Assembly: GCA_018105865.1 (NCBI GenBank)
Contig: CM030834.1
Location: 15,921,219 to 15,985,218, forward strand
DNA from: Metaphire vulgaris
Taxonomy: Eukaryota; Annelida; Clitellata; Crassiclitellata; Megascolecidae
Direction of reading: 5' to 3'
Length of the DNA: 64,000 nt
Translations under genes and position numbers: made by a program
Shown: one piece after another, positions 37,904-42,435 of the stretch
How positions within the stretch are numbered: the first letter of the stretch is position 1
Layout of the letters: every line of letters starts with the position of its first letter
The notes under the pieces: generated by a model
The model's input: the letters and a program-made list of their open reading frames with translations, nothing else
What the model was told of the DNA's origin: nothing
Databases searched by the model: none

Positions 37904-40573
37904 GTTATGAGTGTATTTGACATGATGGTTTTTCACATCTTTGCAGAGGACGGTTTGCAGTAATTCGTGATGTTGAGCCAAAAGAGGGAAATAAAATAAA
38001 GCTTGTCTGCAAGATTACCGAGTACAATGCCTCGAATCCATCGGGTTCGCTTCGTGAATATGACATGCTGAAATCTGTGAATCAAGAACACATTGTACGC
38101 CTGTATGAAGCTTATCTCCATGATGACTTCTTGTTCCTTGCGTTTGAAAAATTGTTTGGAGAAAACTGTGTGCGTTCAATATCCTTGAAGAACAAATATG
38201 ACGAATACCTTGCTTCGCACATCATTAAACAGGTAAGAATTATTAATGACTGCTGCATTGTGATGATACAATATTTGAAGCATTACTATTGTTTTTACAA
38301 TTTTACAATAACAACTTCTGTAGCTCCTACAAGGTATTGATTATTTGATTAATCATTGCAGCGTCCTGTTAAAACATTTTGCTAGTGATTTAATTTTGCT
38401 CGAGTGTTACTTTTGTTTGATATATTTCTTGAACTGTCTTATATTTTAAGTTGTTTACAACGAACTTGATAGGTTTTGGACGCGCTGCAGTTTTTGCACC
38501 ATCGTGGCATTGTGCATCTGAACATCCAGCCTGACAACGTCATAATGTGCAGTCGCAGGCGATTTGATGTTAAGCTGATTGACTTTGGGCAGGCGCACAA
38601 CATTACATCAGCAGAGGGAGTAAAGGTGGAGAAAGTGGGAACAACTGAATTTATGGGTAAGTTCTTTTGCATTGTTACAAACCGAAGAAAATGTGCTTTA
38701 TACATTTTTGCTGTACAGTTGCTTTCCTAGCAGTTTCTGTATAAGTTTCATTTTGAATTTCAACATTTCAGAATGGTTGAATTATTTTATTGTTTACGTG
38801 TTTGTTTGAATATGTGTTTAGTTATATTTTTATTTCTTATTTTGCTAAAATTTTAAATTTTCAAGCTGGAAAGTTCATGAGTTTAAAGTATCACCCACTG
38901 GCCAAATCATATCAAGATTGAGTGTCAAATACACTATTGCAAACAACTATTTATTGACTCAAGTACATTTAACATTCAAAAGCATTGTTTTTCCTGCAAT
39001 TAAGATTAGAGTGTTGCCTTTTTTGATGACTAGTTCTGATTTATTCATACAAAGCTGATATCTTTATGAGAAGTTACATATATTTATATATTTTGGCAAG
39101 TTTACACAATGCTGGTAACAATTTAGTAATTAACATATTAAGTTTCTGTATTCAGTATTTTGTATTTGAACTTTTACAACTGGTTCGTTTCCAAATTTTT
39201 AGCTCCTGAAAAAGTATCTCGTGAAAATGTTGGAGTGGCTGCTGATGTTTGGGGAGTTGGAGTTCTAACTTTCATTTTGTAAGTTCAGAATTTAATACTT
39301 AATTTTGGTTAAGCTATTTATAGCAGCATTTTGAACATCATATACGACATATAGTATAAATTCAGAGATATTACTATTAGCCAAAACAGTTGCAATCCAT
39401 ATCAATTATCAGAGATTTTCTCATTCTATACTGAAAATTAGTAATTCGCATTTTATATAAAATATGGTAACTTTAACACTTCGGTATAGCAATATCACTC
39501 TTATTGCTTATCAATTTTGATAAGTGAATGCTTGTGCTTCGTATAGTTGCCCTTGTTGTTCAATTCATCTTTAGACTGAGTGGTAGTTCTCCATTCTATT
39601 CGGAAGCAGATGAAGATACATCAGCCAACATTCGTCATGTCAGATATGATGCAAATTGCTTGTACCACAATGTGACAAAATACGCAATGAAGTTCATATA
39701 TCAGACACTGAAGAGAAACCCAACGTAAACTTTCCAGATAATTCATTCATTTTTCTAGTGGTCAAGTATTGCAATTTGGCAGAACAAGCCTTTTAGTATT
39801 CTTTAAAATCTTGTCATGCAATGAGAGCATCACAGGTTGAGTCTGACCATAGTAGCTGCATAACAACTTTTTTGTCTGTGAGGCAGGCAATAGGAACCCA
39901 CCTAACTCATCTCATTCCTAAGTAATTAAAACCAATTGGACAGTACGGGAACCTGTCATTATCATCATCATCATCATCTTCATCATCATCATCATCATCA
40001 TCAAACATGTGAAATGTGTTAAATGTGTTAAATGGAATGTCATTTTTTATGTTTCAGTGATTTTATCAATGTTTAGGGTTGATCATCCCAGATAATGTAC
40101 TTCTGCTAGAGTGCCCATTCATGATATGAGGAAACACAGTTGAAAGCTCATCAGTTAATTTTGGACATGCAGCATGTAGTTGTTACAAAGTTAGAGTTCC
40201 TGCCAAAATTTCTTTCTGTCCAGCTGTTAAGTCACAGATTGATAAAAATGTGTTTCTCCTAGCACTATTTCTATCAGAATTGTTTGCTTCTGTTGTTTGC
40301 TCCTCCAGGAGTCGACTGACAGTGGAGGAATGTCTTGACCATCGTTGGCTCAACCTTCATCACATGATGGTCAAGGCACGCAAGGGAGCGGTCTTTGCAA
40401 CCGATCGACTGAAACTCTTCTTGGACGAATACATCACACACCGTCGGAGAAATCCAAATCCTCCGCAGCGTCTCTTCCGAATGCACGGATCCGTGACGGA
40501 GACGTTTGCCGATGTTTCAGATGCGGAGGAAGAGTACTTCACAAACCGGAGACTTTCACACATTAGAAATTAG
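612..40573 (+). CDS. OBSCN: Obscurin/UNC-89-like giant muscle protein, 3' part (46 exons)
   Basis: Giant sarcomeric scaffold and signalling protein: Ig and Fn3 domains bind other muscle proteins, the SH3-DH-PH module is a Rho-family exchange factor, and two MLCK-type kinase domains close the C-terminus. I placed 46 exons by GT-AG sites (one GC-AG) and continuous phase. They sum to 9,246 bases, or 3,081 residues plus a TAG stop at 40,571-40,573. Domain order by rough residue: Ig 117-215, Ig 222-315, Ig 326-418, SH3 444-510, SH3 530-590, DH 622-822, PH 822-925, Ig 925-1018, 1020-1115, 1120-1215, 1218-1312, 1318-1415, Fn3 1430-1538, 1560-1658, 1680-1774, Ig 1806-1909, 1910-2003, kinase 2015-2290, linker, Ig 2488-2583, Fn3 2584-2681, kinase 2755-3020. 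The gene is 5' incomplete because upstream exons lie outside the window. Obscurin fits better than SPEG or titin because of the SH3-DH-PH plus twin kinases. Confidence 0.95.
1680..1960 (-). repeat. (TAA)n plus hairpin-bearing retroposon 3' end
   Basis: A (TAA)n microsatellite from about 1,831 to 1,908 is followed by TGTGATTTTAAGTGG and an inverted-repeat segment at 1,919-1,958, AGTGGTTT at one end and AAACCACT at the other. On the minus strand this is a retroposon 3' end with an (ATT)n tail. At least four more copies occur (19,755; 30,987; 45,194; 60,255). Sequence beyond the hairpin (AGTAACTCTCTGCATTC) is also shared with the copy at 45,234. Confidence 0.7.
2427..3231. other. Obscurin intron, no recognised content
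   Basis: About 800 bases between a GTATGT donor and an ATGCAAG acceptor. I see no coding exon, mobile element with clear ends, or RNA gene in it. Confidence 0.6.
3232..3907 (+). CDS. OBSCN: Obscurin Ig domain 3 (two exons)
   Basis: Exons 3232-3332 and 3713-3907. The first exon is only 101 bases and encodes the start of an I-set Ig (PPEFVTRFEPVIVSEGEDVK). It joins in phase 1 to the exon encoding VIVSWLKEGKPLK and the terminal DSGDYTCTASNTAG motif. The strand-B cysteine is replaced by Ala (KLAASIKG), so the usual core disulphide or Cys pair is absent, as in many muscle Ig domains. It is the last Ig before the SH3 module. Confidence 0.88.
4315..4977 (+). CDS. OBSCN: Obscurin SH3 domain A (two exons)
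   Basis: Exons 4315-4550 and 4882-4977, joined in phase 0. After a short linker the sequence shows an SH3 fold: ALYDY-like start KYVMLEDYTCKDKK, the acidic RT-loop region, GSIVEVLDTEKEDQWLVRF around the conserved Trp pair position, and the closing CYVPVELL in place of GYVPSNYV. An acidic tail (SSEEESEEPSS) leads to a second SH3. Known obscurins and UNC-89 usually have a single SH3 before DH-PH, so this first copy is unusual. Confidence 0.8.
5463..5740 (+). CDS. OBSCN: Obscurin SH3 domain B
   Basis: One exon in phase 0 after the previous exon, ending in phase 2. It encodes a canonical SH3: YKAIAHYQPIEPEGLVLEEG (ALYDY box and RT loop), IEVLDAENPEKWLCQL (n-Src loop and Trp), and GWVPPSYI (the conserved G-W-V-P-x-x-Y end). 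The exon continues into a basic helix (IKNKQQEAVMKRR) that leads directly into the DH domain, as in other obscurins, where SH3 flanks the exchange-factor domain. Confidence 0.92.
5930..6085. repeat. (CA)n/(CT)n microsatellite in obscurin intron
   Basis: Compound dinucleotide repeat: CACA tracts, then about 25 bases of pure CT, then CACACTCACTCACA. Non-coding. Confidence 0.9.
6386..9829 (+). CDS. OBSCN: Obscurin RhoGEF (DH) domain, four exons
   Basis: Exons 6386-6553, 7298-7367, 8490-8582 and 9560-9829. The domain begins LLKDLWETEREYVRELNKVM, the classic conserved region 1 of Dbl-homology exchange factors, and continues with IIFSTFPEIFNFHNE, KLIACSNDADQIADAFLNH, REQFQQYVPYFKNR and the CR3-like PFHRTDEYVAILKDFLRYT. 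DH domains load GTP onto Rho-family GTPases; vertebrate obscurin DH acts on RhoA and RhoQ, and UNC-89 on RHO-1. Two of the exons (70 and 93 bases) are too short to stand out as open frames but fit the phase exactly. Confidence 0.9.
6751..6886 (-). mobile_element. tRNA-derived SINE, minus orientation
   Basis: On the minus strand the element starts with a tRNA-Leu-like head: GGGGC acceptor, A box TGGCAGAGTGGG, a long variable arm, and B box GGTTCAAGCC within CAGGTTCAAGCCTG. It ends with a hairpin tail (AGTGACTTTC ... TAAGCCACT at 6,762-6,800). Closely related copies are at 47,826-47,950 and 62,763-62,890. Confidence 0.8.
6957..7220 (+). mobile_element. LINE C-terminal fragment with (GGT/GAT)n tail
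   Basis: The reading frame NGRGRPRKKWMNNIKE matches the basic C-terminal motif (RGRPRKxW) of RTE/Jockey-like non-LTR retrotransposons. It then decays with stops and ends in a (GGT)n(GAT)n tract at about 7,121-7,215. It lies inside the DH-domain intron. An apparent 111-residue frame over the tract is low-complexity Met/Val and not a gene. Confidence 0.6.
7947..8230. mobile_element. hAT-type MITE (284 bp)
   Basis: Terminal inverted repeats CAGTGGCATAGCCA and TGGCTACGCCACTG, flanked by 8-bp duplications CACAGCAG and CACAACAG (7 of 8 match). No coding capacity. It carries the internal motif TGACAAGCAAAAAAAAATCG near 8,017. A sister copy with the same interior (GGCAGCCAAGG repeated) is at 53,471. 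Confidence 0.85.
8583..9559. other. Obscurin intron, nothing recognised
   Basis: A 977-base intron between the third and fourth DH exons. I saw no element with clear ends. A 67-codon open frame near 9,295 has no family signature and no splice support. Confidence 0.55.
10308..11869 (+). CDS. OBSCN: Obscurin PH domain and start of Ig 4 (two exons)
   Basis: Exons 10308-10457 and 11665-11869. The PH domain directly follows DH: DDFLVWDGEPTGRGKERHLF, then FLFKNKLLLTKKRKA (strands 2-3), YEFRGIID, RFELCFEDIRKGKYTF and the C-terminal helix with the invariant Trp (KQAWCDLLRRWL). PH domains after DH assist membrane targeting and exchange activity. The second exon ends at a GTAAAG donor in phase 1 after KPDFAVRLEKISCI, which forms strand A of the next Ig. 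Confidence 0.88.
11283..11475 (+). repeat. Dispersed repeat, inverted partner at 48,345-48,518
   Basis: AAGGTCGACTCAG near 11,290 and GGAGATCAGCACCGCCC near 11,440 recur in opposite orientation around 48,495 and 48,345. The pieces are degenerate and I cannot assign a superfamily. Confidence 0.45.
12030..12255 (+). mobile_element. LINE 3' end with (TAA)n tail
   Basis: A decayed frame ending DLKTHLFTRSYI-like (FAKDLKTHLFTRSYI) matches the usual end of CR1/L2-type LINE ORF2 proteins (xLKTHLF). It is followed by a short 3' UTR and a (TAA)n tail at 12,207-12,255. Confidence 0.55.
12394..12627 (+). CDS. OBSCN: Obscurin Ig domain 4
   Basis: Exon beginning in phase 1 (EGEPVKMRCKIEAQPLPEVT) with strand-C WYLN, and ending in MDMNGRYTIKAKNKYGETEC, an I-set Ig. 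Strand A comes from the end of the PH exon. This is the first of five Ig domains between the PH and Fn3 blocks. Confidence 0.9.
12832..14267 (+). CDS. OBSCN: Obscurin Ig domain 5 (two exons)
   Basis: Exons 12832-12946 and 14092-14267. The first encodes KPSFGTELNNCEVLLGGNAK, FACTVDGKPEPRVKW, and stops inside the strand-C Trp codon (TG|G). The second continues YRDGIELDSSDRLKI and ends with EDDLGVYECKATSKAG. The intron phase 2 inside the Trp is typical of Ig domains split in this gene. The intervening 1,145-base intron holds two mobile elements. Confidence 0.9.
13061..13386. mobile_element. MITE with 8-bp TSD, CAAATG tandem repeats and telomere-like tract
   Basis: Flanked on both sides by perfect 8-bp duplications ACCATGTT (13,053-13,060 and 13,387-13,394). 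Degenerate terminal inverted repeats GGTGCCCTGACATTTGC and GCAAATGATGGGTCACG. The interior has four tandem copies of GGCACGCAAATGTT and a short CCCTAACCCTAA-like stretch at 13,260-13,295. Confidence 0.75.
13665..13840 (-). mobile_element. Truncated CAGTGG-family MITE
   Basis: Resembles the complete copy at 15,481-15,659 (CCAGGATTTGGCAA, CATGGGGGGCCAACTA, GGGGGCCAGACATTCAATAGG) but lacks the right terminal repeat. Short direct repeats of a GGATG/ATGAG kind are near the ends but no clear duplication. Confidence 0.6.
14637..16218 (+). CDS. OBSCN: Obscurin Ig domains 6 and 7 (two exons)
   Basis: Exon 14637-15070 starts at a TGTTAG acceptor in phase 1 (DLEERKKERAPEFLSNF), encodes all of Ig 6 (EVTWYFNGDKL ... 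HSGKYTCCLRNKFGSTE) and half of Ig 7 (KPEITGRFVDQERYFGEVAR, VTWYRNKLPLT). Exon 16058-16218 completes Ig 7 with KADDGEYQCRLVNPAGEA. The 987-base intron holds a SINE that itself carries a MITE. Confidence 0.9.
15361..15770 (+). mobile_element. SINE-like retroposon interrupted by a MITE
   Basis: Sequence flanking the MITE at 15,481 reads CACAGGTTTTGAGTCTGACC (a pol III B-box-like stretch) before it and ACTCATCATCATAATCATCA after it, giving a (CAT)n tail. A related uninterrupted copy is at about 39,822-40,000 (CACAGGTTGAGTCTGACC ... ATTATCATCATCATC). Confidence 0.55.
15481..15659 (-). mobile_element. CAGTGGCGG-family hAT MITE, complete (179 bp)
   Basis: Ends CAGTGGCAGTTCC and GGAACCGCCACTG; perfect 8-bp duplication TGTCCATG on both sides (15,473-15,480 and 15,660-15,667). 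Interior matches copies at 49,575 and 58,138 in inverted orientation (GGGTCCCAACAGGAGGGCC versus GGCCCCCCTCAGTTGGGACC). Confidence 0.92.
17892..18233. mobile_element. hAT MITE (342 bp)
   Basis: Ends CAGTGGCAGATTT and CCCGCCGCTG, flanked by perfect 8-bp duplications TTTGTATG. The interior (ATATTTCCATGGAG, GTGGTCACTTAAAGAAGT) recurs at about 49,540-50,048, where a second MITE has landed inside it. It lies in the 3.2-kb intron between Ig 7 and Ig 8. Confidence 0.88.
18577..18974. mobile_element. MITE with 3-bp TTA duplication, GTCGTCCA ends (398 bp)
   Basis: Imperfect terminal repeats GGGCTCGTCCACAAATGACG and, inverted, GGAGTCGTCCATAAACGACG. The flanks are TTA on both sides, as expected for PIF/Harbinger or related elements. 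It contains three copies of the CTTGTCA/GACCTTTTT motif also seen inside hAT MITEs. A fragment of the same family is at 36,780-36,850. Confidence 0.75.
19387..20108 (+). CDS. OBSCN: Obscurin Ig domain 8 (two exons)
   Basis: Exons 19387-19518 and 19936-20108. First exon: ITYAPSFTKRLQNHDALVG, VKFVCKAIGDPRPTIQ and a split Trp codon. Second: FKDGQLLKSSERIVM ... DDAGTYKCVLTNSAGEISSQ, a full I-set Ig end. It is the last Ig before the Fn3 block. Confidence 0.9.
19705..19796 (-). repeat. (TAA)n plus hairpin retroposon 3' end
   Basis: A (TAA)n tract followed by the AGTGGTTT ... AAACCACT hairpin at 19,755-19,794. Minus-strand orientation. Same family as the copy at 1,919. Confidence 0.75.
20109..21260. 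other. Obscurin intron, nothing recognised
   Basis: A 1.15-kb AT-rich intron between Ig 8 and Fn3 1. I see no exon, repeat with defined ends or RNA gene. Confidence 0.55.
21261..22464 (+). CDS. OBSCN: Obscurin Fn3 domain 1 (two exons)
   Basis: Exons 21261-21435 and 22271-22464. A basic linker (LSRRKQKESEDRRLPP) leads to the Fn3 B-C strands (MEISWLPATLPSKAVDTPI), completed by YIIERKDLARSGNTDW, PEKDCLYRIRAENEYGVSEP (the conserved Y-x-F/I-R-V-x-A-x-N motif). The residue at the junction is Cys where the sister domains have Trp or Tyr (TPIWY, TDIYY). The intron contains a LINE fragment. Confidence 0.88.
21885..22220 (+). mobile_element. LINE (CR1/L2-like) reverse-transcriptase fragment
   Basis: Decayed frame VNSFVISKIDYCKSLLS ... 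LDHLQSAFNVTVHHISRI is the well-known C-terminal RT region with S-x-x-DYC-NSLL and LQ-xx-QN motifs. It is followed in another frame by HWLDPHYF-like sequence. It carries frame changes and stops, so it is dead. Confidence 0.65.
22465..23951. other. Obscurin intron, nothing recognised
   Basis: A 1.49-kb AT-rich intron with no long open frame and no repeat that I can pair with another place in the window. Confidence 0.55.
23952..25487 (+). CDS. OBSCN: Obscurin Fn3 domain 2 (two exons)
   Basis: Exons 23952-24072 and 25249-25487, joined in phase 2. The first exon is a charged linker (MAKVKKEIRLERIPPRAP) ending in PIIAEVKDEDALE. The second supplies ISWIAAELPDYAVITDIYYV, NWMEIASDV, and EKDYMFRVRAGNEFGISEPS. 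The pattern linker plus Fn3 is repeated for each of the three Fn3 units. The intron carries a LINE fragment on the minus strand. Confidence 0.9.
24376..24973 (-). mobile_element. LINE (CR1/L2-like) 3' part, minus strand
   Basis: Frame 24,973-24,620 reads RIRKFLNKPALMLLANALV, SHLDYCNSLLFGISKSNLAK, HITPVHKGLHWLPIKERI, the C-terminal region of CR1/L2 reverse transcriptases. A second frame 24,558-24,376 continues SLSVAAPKLWNLLLQHN ... FRTRLKPSSF, its last part, after a frameshift. It is 5' truncated. Confidence 0.8.
25841..26188 (+). CDS. OBSCN: Obscurin Fn3 domain 3
   Basis: A single 348-base exon in phase 1 at both ends, encoding a linker (DFEASKAREGSDFKSK) and a whole Fn3 domain: KPEITDLTADSFLLKWKPSS, TPIWYIVEQRTPPSLEW, KDYYFRVKAANEYGVAEPSM. 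Close in sequence to Fn3 1 and 2, which suggests local duplication. Confidence 0.92.
27025..29392 (+). CDS. OBSCN: Obscurin basic linker exon and Ig domain 9 (three exons)
   Basis: Exons 27025-27117, 28098-28251 and 29235-29392. The 93-base exon encodes a strongly basic linker (QAKRRKQKKEEIIPTRRIP). The next exon has EIIPEFLGEVDENQYGVEG ... RLRGYPEPKFKWYYHNVE, the first half of an Ig. The last has GELVLQILNFSWSDVGEYKA and HIENQFGVATHIIKM, its second half. Ig 9 lacks the strand-B Cys (ILRLRG). The short exons are supported by phase continuity (1, 2, 1). Confidence 0.85.
27300..27445 (+). repeat. LINE 3' tail (GCGCCTAAGAATAAGC family)
   Basis: AGCGCCTAAGAATAAGCAGC, TGTTGTGCTGCTTTCC, then a TTACTTACTTACTTA tail. 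The same stretch is present inverted at 54,480-54,590, joined there to LINE coding remnants. Confidence 0.7.
28608..28880 (-). mobile_element. Jockey-like LINE C-terminal fragment
   Basis: Minus-strand frame MLPRHLWCLLNRFRTGQGHC, KWGLTDSNLCPCSDVQTMSL, LLVDSCLITRLEDGGLQTLH matches the C-terminal part of Jockey-type RT proteins, where a CxCG-like knuckle and a HIVxxCP motif are conserved. It ends at a stop near 28,608. The rest of the LINE is missing. Confidence 0.7.
28988..29056. repeat. (TA)n microsatellite
   Basis: About 65 bases of nearly pure TA in the intron between the two halves of Ig 9. Confidence 0.9.
29564..29845 (+). CDS. OBSCN: Obscurin Ig domain 10
   Basis: One exon, phase 1 at both ends, encoding a complete I-set Ig: PPTFLEPLKDQVFHLHHNGK, LECRVLGIPYPTVLFKKDW, RMDEGVYECIAENIAGKVYC. 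The strand-C Trp is Phe (VLFKKDW). It sits just before kinase 1, as in vertebrate obscurin and UNC-89, where an Ig or Ig pair precedes the kinase. Confidence 0.93.
30120..32991 (+). CDS. OBSCN: Obscurin kinase domain 1, predicted active (six exons)
   Basis: Exons 30120-30201, 31302-31505, 31734-31872, 32263-32462, 32618-32770 and 32868-32991. MLCK-family Ser/Thr kinase with every core motif: glycine loop EIGRGSAGIV, ATP Lys in YAAKFL, helix-C Glu in SQELEMM, catalytic loop HLDLKPEN (Leu in place of Arg of HRD, common in titin-like kinases), LIDFGFA, FCAPEV, DLWSVGIIAYILL, and the C-lobe Arg region KKRMSATEAIEHPF. A C-terminal helix (RISLERHRQYMFRRKWE) resembles a regulatory tail. An intron splits the catalytic-loop Lys from PEN. 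Substrate is not deducible. Confidence 0.93.
30235..30640 (-). mobile_element. RTE-like LINE C-terminal fragment
   Basis: Minus strand reads RMKEERLKKTVMMGKSDGVR, then KRGRPMRRWLENILG, ending with AKIMRGPW: the RME-x-RL-x-KK and RKRGRPRKRW motifs typical of the C-terminus of RTE-like LINE proteins. It contains stops. Located in the first intron of kinase 1. Confidence 0.65.
30963..31026 (-). repeat. Short (TAA)n plus hairpin retroposon 3' end
   Basis: TAATAATAATG then the AGTGGTTT ... AAACCACT hairpin at 30,987-31,026. Same family as 1,919 and 60,255; here the microsatellite is only a few units long. Confidence 0.7.
33551..34594 (+). CDS. OBSCN: Obscurin linker between kinase 1 and Ig 11 (two exons)
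   Basis: Exons 33551-33745 and 34240-34594. No domain. The first part is acidic (DDAEHLSDEESIQDEDGAPG). The second has a Ser/Gly/Glu stretch (SVGSESASEWGREYEDENTW), then a strongly Arg/Ser-rich segment (LAKYRRSSTLPMSLRSSMRE, RRDP), probably a phosphorylatable, disordered region. The donor of the second exon is uncertain: a weak GTTCCT at 34,595 keeps phase and all of the coding-like part, while a GTTTGT earlier (after ACTG, phase 1) would remove about 63 residues. This may be alternative splicing. Confidence 0.75.
33945..34095 (+). repeat. LINE 3' UTR fragment, same family as 44,360-44,513
   Basis: TTTCCCTCTGACTGATCTCT and GATTTGAAGTACCATCGATT recur almost unchanged at 44,370-44,460. It ends in a short TTATTATTATT tail. 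Confidence 0.8.
35092..35379 (+). CDS. OBSCN: Obscurin Ig domain 11
   Basis: One exon (phase 1 on both sides) with a complete I-set Ig: FPPIFKEKIHDKAYSVGDSC, TLKVHAIGNPMPIVSWYRNE, NDFGVYKCVARNKYGTVTCR. This Ig followed by Fn3 and a second kinase is the standard C-terminal arrangement of obscurin and UNC-89. Confidence 0.93.
36169..37136 (+). CDS. OBSCN: Obscurin Fn3 domain 4, with a GC-AG intron
   Basis: Exons 36169-36300 and 36975-37136. First: HPSRPGRPHVTKMSDREAFI, IWEEPETDGNSYIQAYKVDW, YKP. Second: DDRWTTATYCIDECALVKGL, KPDTTYRFRTCALNKFGQSP. Together a complete Fn3. The only donor that keeps phase is GCAAGT after CAG at 36,301, the strong consensus form of the rare GC-AG intron class. Confidence 0.9.
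36780..36850. repeat. Fragment of the GTCGTCCA MITE family
   Basis: GAGGTCGTCCATAAATTACG and CATTTGTTACGAAGTGTGA match the left part of the element at 18,577. Truncated on the right. Confidence 0.6.
37413..40573 (+). CDS. OBSCN: Obscurin kinase domain 2, predicted pseudokinase, and C-terminus (six exons)
   Basis: Exons 37413-37653, 37947-38232, 38473-38656, 39203-39278, 39575-39724 and 40309-40573. A linker (ASRPSPEQTPTSSPLGSSEK) precedes an MLCK-like fold. The glycine loop is degraded (EIWRGRFAVI: first and third Gly replaced by Trp and Ala). VCKI keeps the Lys and LREYDML the Glu. The catalytic loop reads HLNIQPDN: Asp to Asn and Lys to Gln. LIDFGQA and APEKV remain. Loss of the catalytic base argues against phosphotransfer, so a scaffold role is likely. 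The C-terminal about 50 residues (HRRRNPNPPQRLF, DVSDAEEEYF, RRLSHIRN) follow the kinase and end at TAG. Confidence 0.93.
37795..37900. repeat. (TA)n/(TG)n microsatellite in kinase 2 intron
   Basis: About 85 bases of TA repeats bordered by TATG units, very close to the CTTTGCAG acceptor of the next exon. Confidence 0.9.
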
Positions 40574-42115
40574 GTGATGCACCAGTTTCATACTTCATAG
40601 AAAACAGCAATGGTAGCGTCTTATGCTGAAACACTGTTTTTACTGGTGATATGCTAGTACCGTGGTGGTTGCCAGTTGCGGCGTCTGATGTTGATGTGGC
40701 AGCAATGTTTTAATTGTTTCTGCATATGCACTAAATCAACCAACTCAGCTGTGAGTGAATGCCACAGGCAGGGATATTTTTACACCCCAAACACACACAC
40801 CCCACAATTTGAGGTCGACACCCCCAAATTCACAATCCTAGAAATATCCCTGGCCACAGGGTAAGCCTACTTACTGATTGGAAAGTAAGGCATTGAGGGA
40901 ACGGCCGGCAATCACCTACTTTAAGCCTTTAAACAAATGCCCTTTGCAACTGAAAACACTCTTGTGCCCTTTTACTGGTATTTGATGTTATAACTTAGCC
41001 TTTTCTTTTTCTTATAACACGAGGAAGTGGCAGCAGCAACCCTCTTCTCTTTATTGATTTTTTTCTGGCATGGTCACAATAAGGATAAGGAATTTTTTTT
41101 ATTTTGAAGTAGTGGAGAAGGATTTCTTAATTTCAGAATCAGGATATTATAGTGACTTTCAAGAATTTCATCTGCTTATACTTAACATGCTTTCTACTTA
41201 AATGCATATGTTAGTGGATGAAATGATAGAATACAAAAACTCAAGTGTCTTTTCACAAAATTTTGAAATGCCACAATTTTCATTTGATTATGGAAATAAA
41301 AATATTCTTGATTTAACCAGTTTTGTATGACTATATGATGTTGAAAATTCAGTTTTATATTTGTTCTCTCTGTGTATATAATTTATAGATGTTTCTAAAA
41401 TGAATTACTGCTTGGCAGAAACTACAATGACACGGTGTAACTTTGCGATGTTTATTGACTGAATATTTTCAGATTCTTCGCTTGCAACTGCAGAAGATCA
41501 GCGTTTCAAGATGGACATTTTTGTTATTTTTATAATATACCGTAAATGGATGCAGTTAGTGGCACATTTACACTGTAGTTGACAATGATGGTATCTAAAT
41601 AGGCTGAAGTCCCCCCATTCAGTTTGGCCTATTGGAATACACAGTACTTGTCAAAATGCTAGAGATCATCATGTGCAGAGCAGTTTGTCTTTGAATAACA
41701 ATTTCTCAATTGCCGAGTGCTTGTTTATTGTTGAAGTGTTCCTTATCATATAAGCTTTGCAGTGCAGTTAGAACATAATCGAATTCTTGATTATGTTTCC
41801 TGGGAAAAATATTTTCAGTCAGGAGAGATAAACTTTCTCATTGCTTTGTCAACATATTGTTGGCATTAGTATATTAATAATTGTTGTTTGCAAGTTTATA
41901 TTCAGTTTTTCATTCTTTGTTCTGTTGTTTTGCAAAATGAACAATTTCCTAGAGTCTGGAATGCTAAATGGTTTATTTATCTTTGCAAGACAAGTAATAT
42001 TTATGTGGATTAATGCCTTTATAGGAAATAATAATAAAATAAGTTTCCTGTATCATTTGCTTAAGTTATTTTTAAACTACGGTATTTTGCGAATAAACAA
42101 TAAACGTTTGCTTTG
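40574..42115 (+). promoter_or_regulatory. OBSCN: Obscurin 3' UTR and polyadenylation signals
   Basis: AT-rich non-coding sequence after the stop. Overlapping AATAAA hexamers at 42,092 and 42,099 are the best candidates for the end of the transcript; an earlier AATAAAA near 41,294 could give a shorter form. A tiny MITE sits inside it. The exact cleavage site cannot be seen. Confidence 0.6.
40770..40852. mobile_element. 83-bp hAT-type MITE in the obscurin 3' UTR
   Basis: CAGGGATATTT and AAATATCCCTG ends with perfect 8-bp duplications GCCACAGG (40,762-40,769 and 40,853-40,860). The interior is C/A-rich (ACACACACCCCACAATTTG). A related, inverted and larger relic starts at about 45,283 (CAGGGTTATTTCTAGGGTTG). 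Confidence 0.88.
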
Positions 42116-42296
42116 ACATGATGTATATACGTATTTTATGAGCTAAATATACAGAACCCATTTCTTAAACTTTTGAAACATAAACAAGTCTGTTTTCAAA
42201 TTTAATTGAAATAGGGTGTCATATAAGCCCAGACCAAAGGGTCTTTGTCTATTATTTTTTTTTAATGCAAACCTACTTGTTTAAATGACAGTCCAT

Positions 42297-42418
42297 CCAT
42301 ATAGTACGTAAACGCAATGAGGGGGAAGGAGATTGCATTAACCTGATTTTGCGTATGTGCGGTGTGCAAACGGCAAGAGGGGGTTGAAAATATGCATTTT
42401 TGCGTATGTACTATATGG
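42297..42418. mobile_element. 122-bp MITE with TGCGT-ended inverted repeats
   Basis: CCATATAGTACGTAAACGCA on the left, TGCGTATGTACTATATGG on the right. The immediate flanks are AT on both sides, compatible with a 2-bp duplication. No coding capacity. Confidence 0.65.
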
Positions 42419-42435
42419 ATTAACCCTACAGTCCT

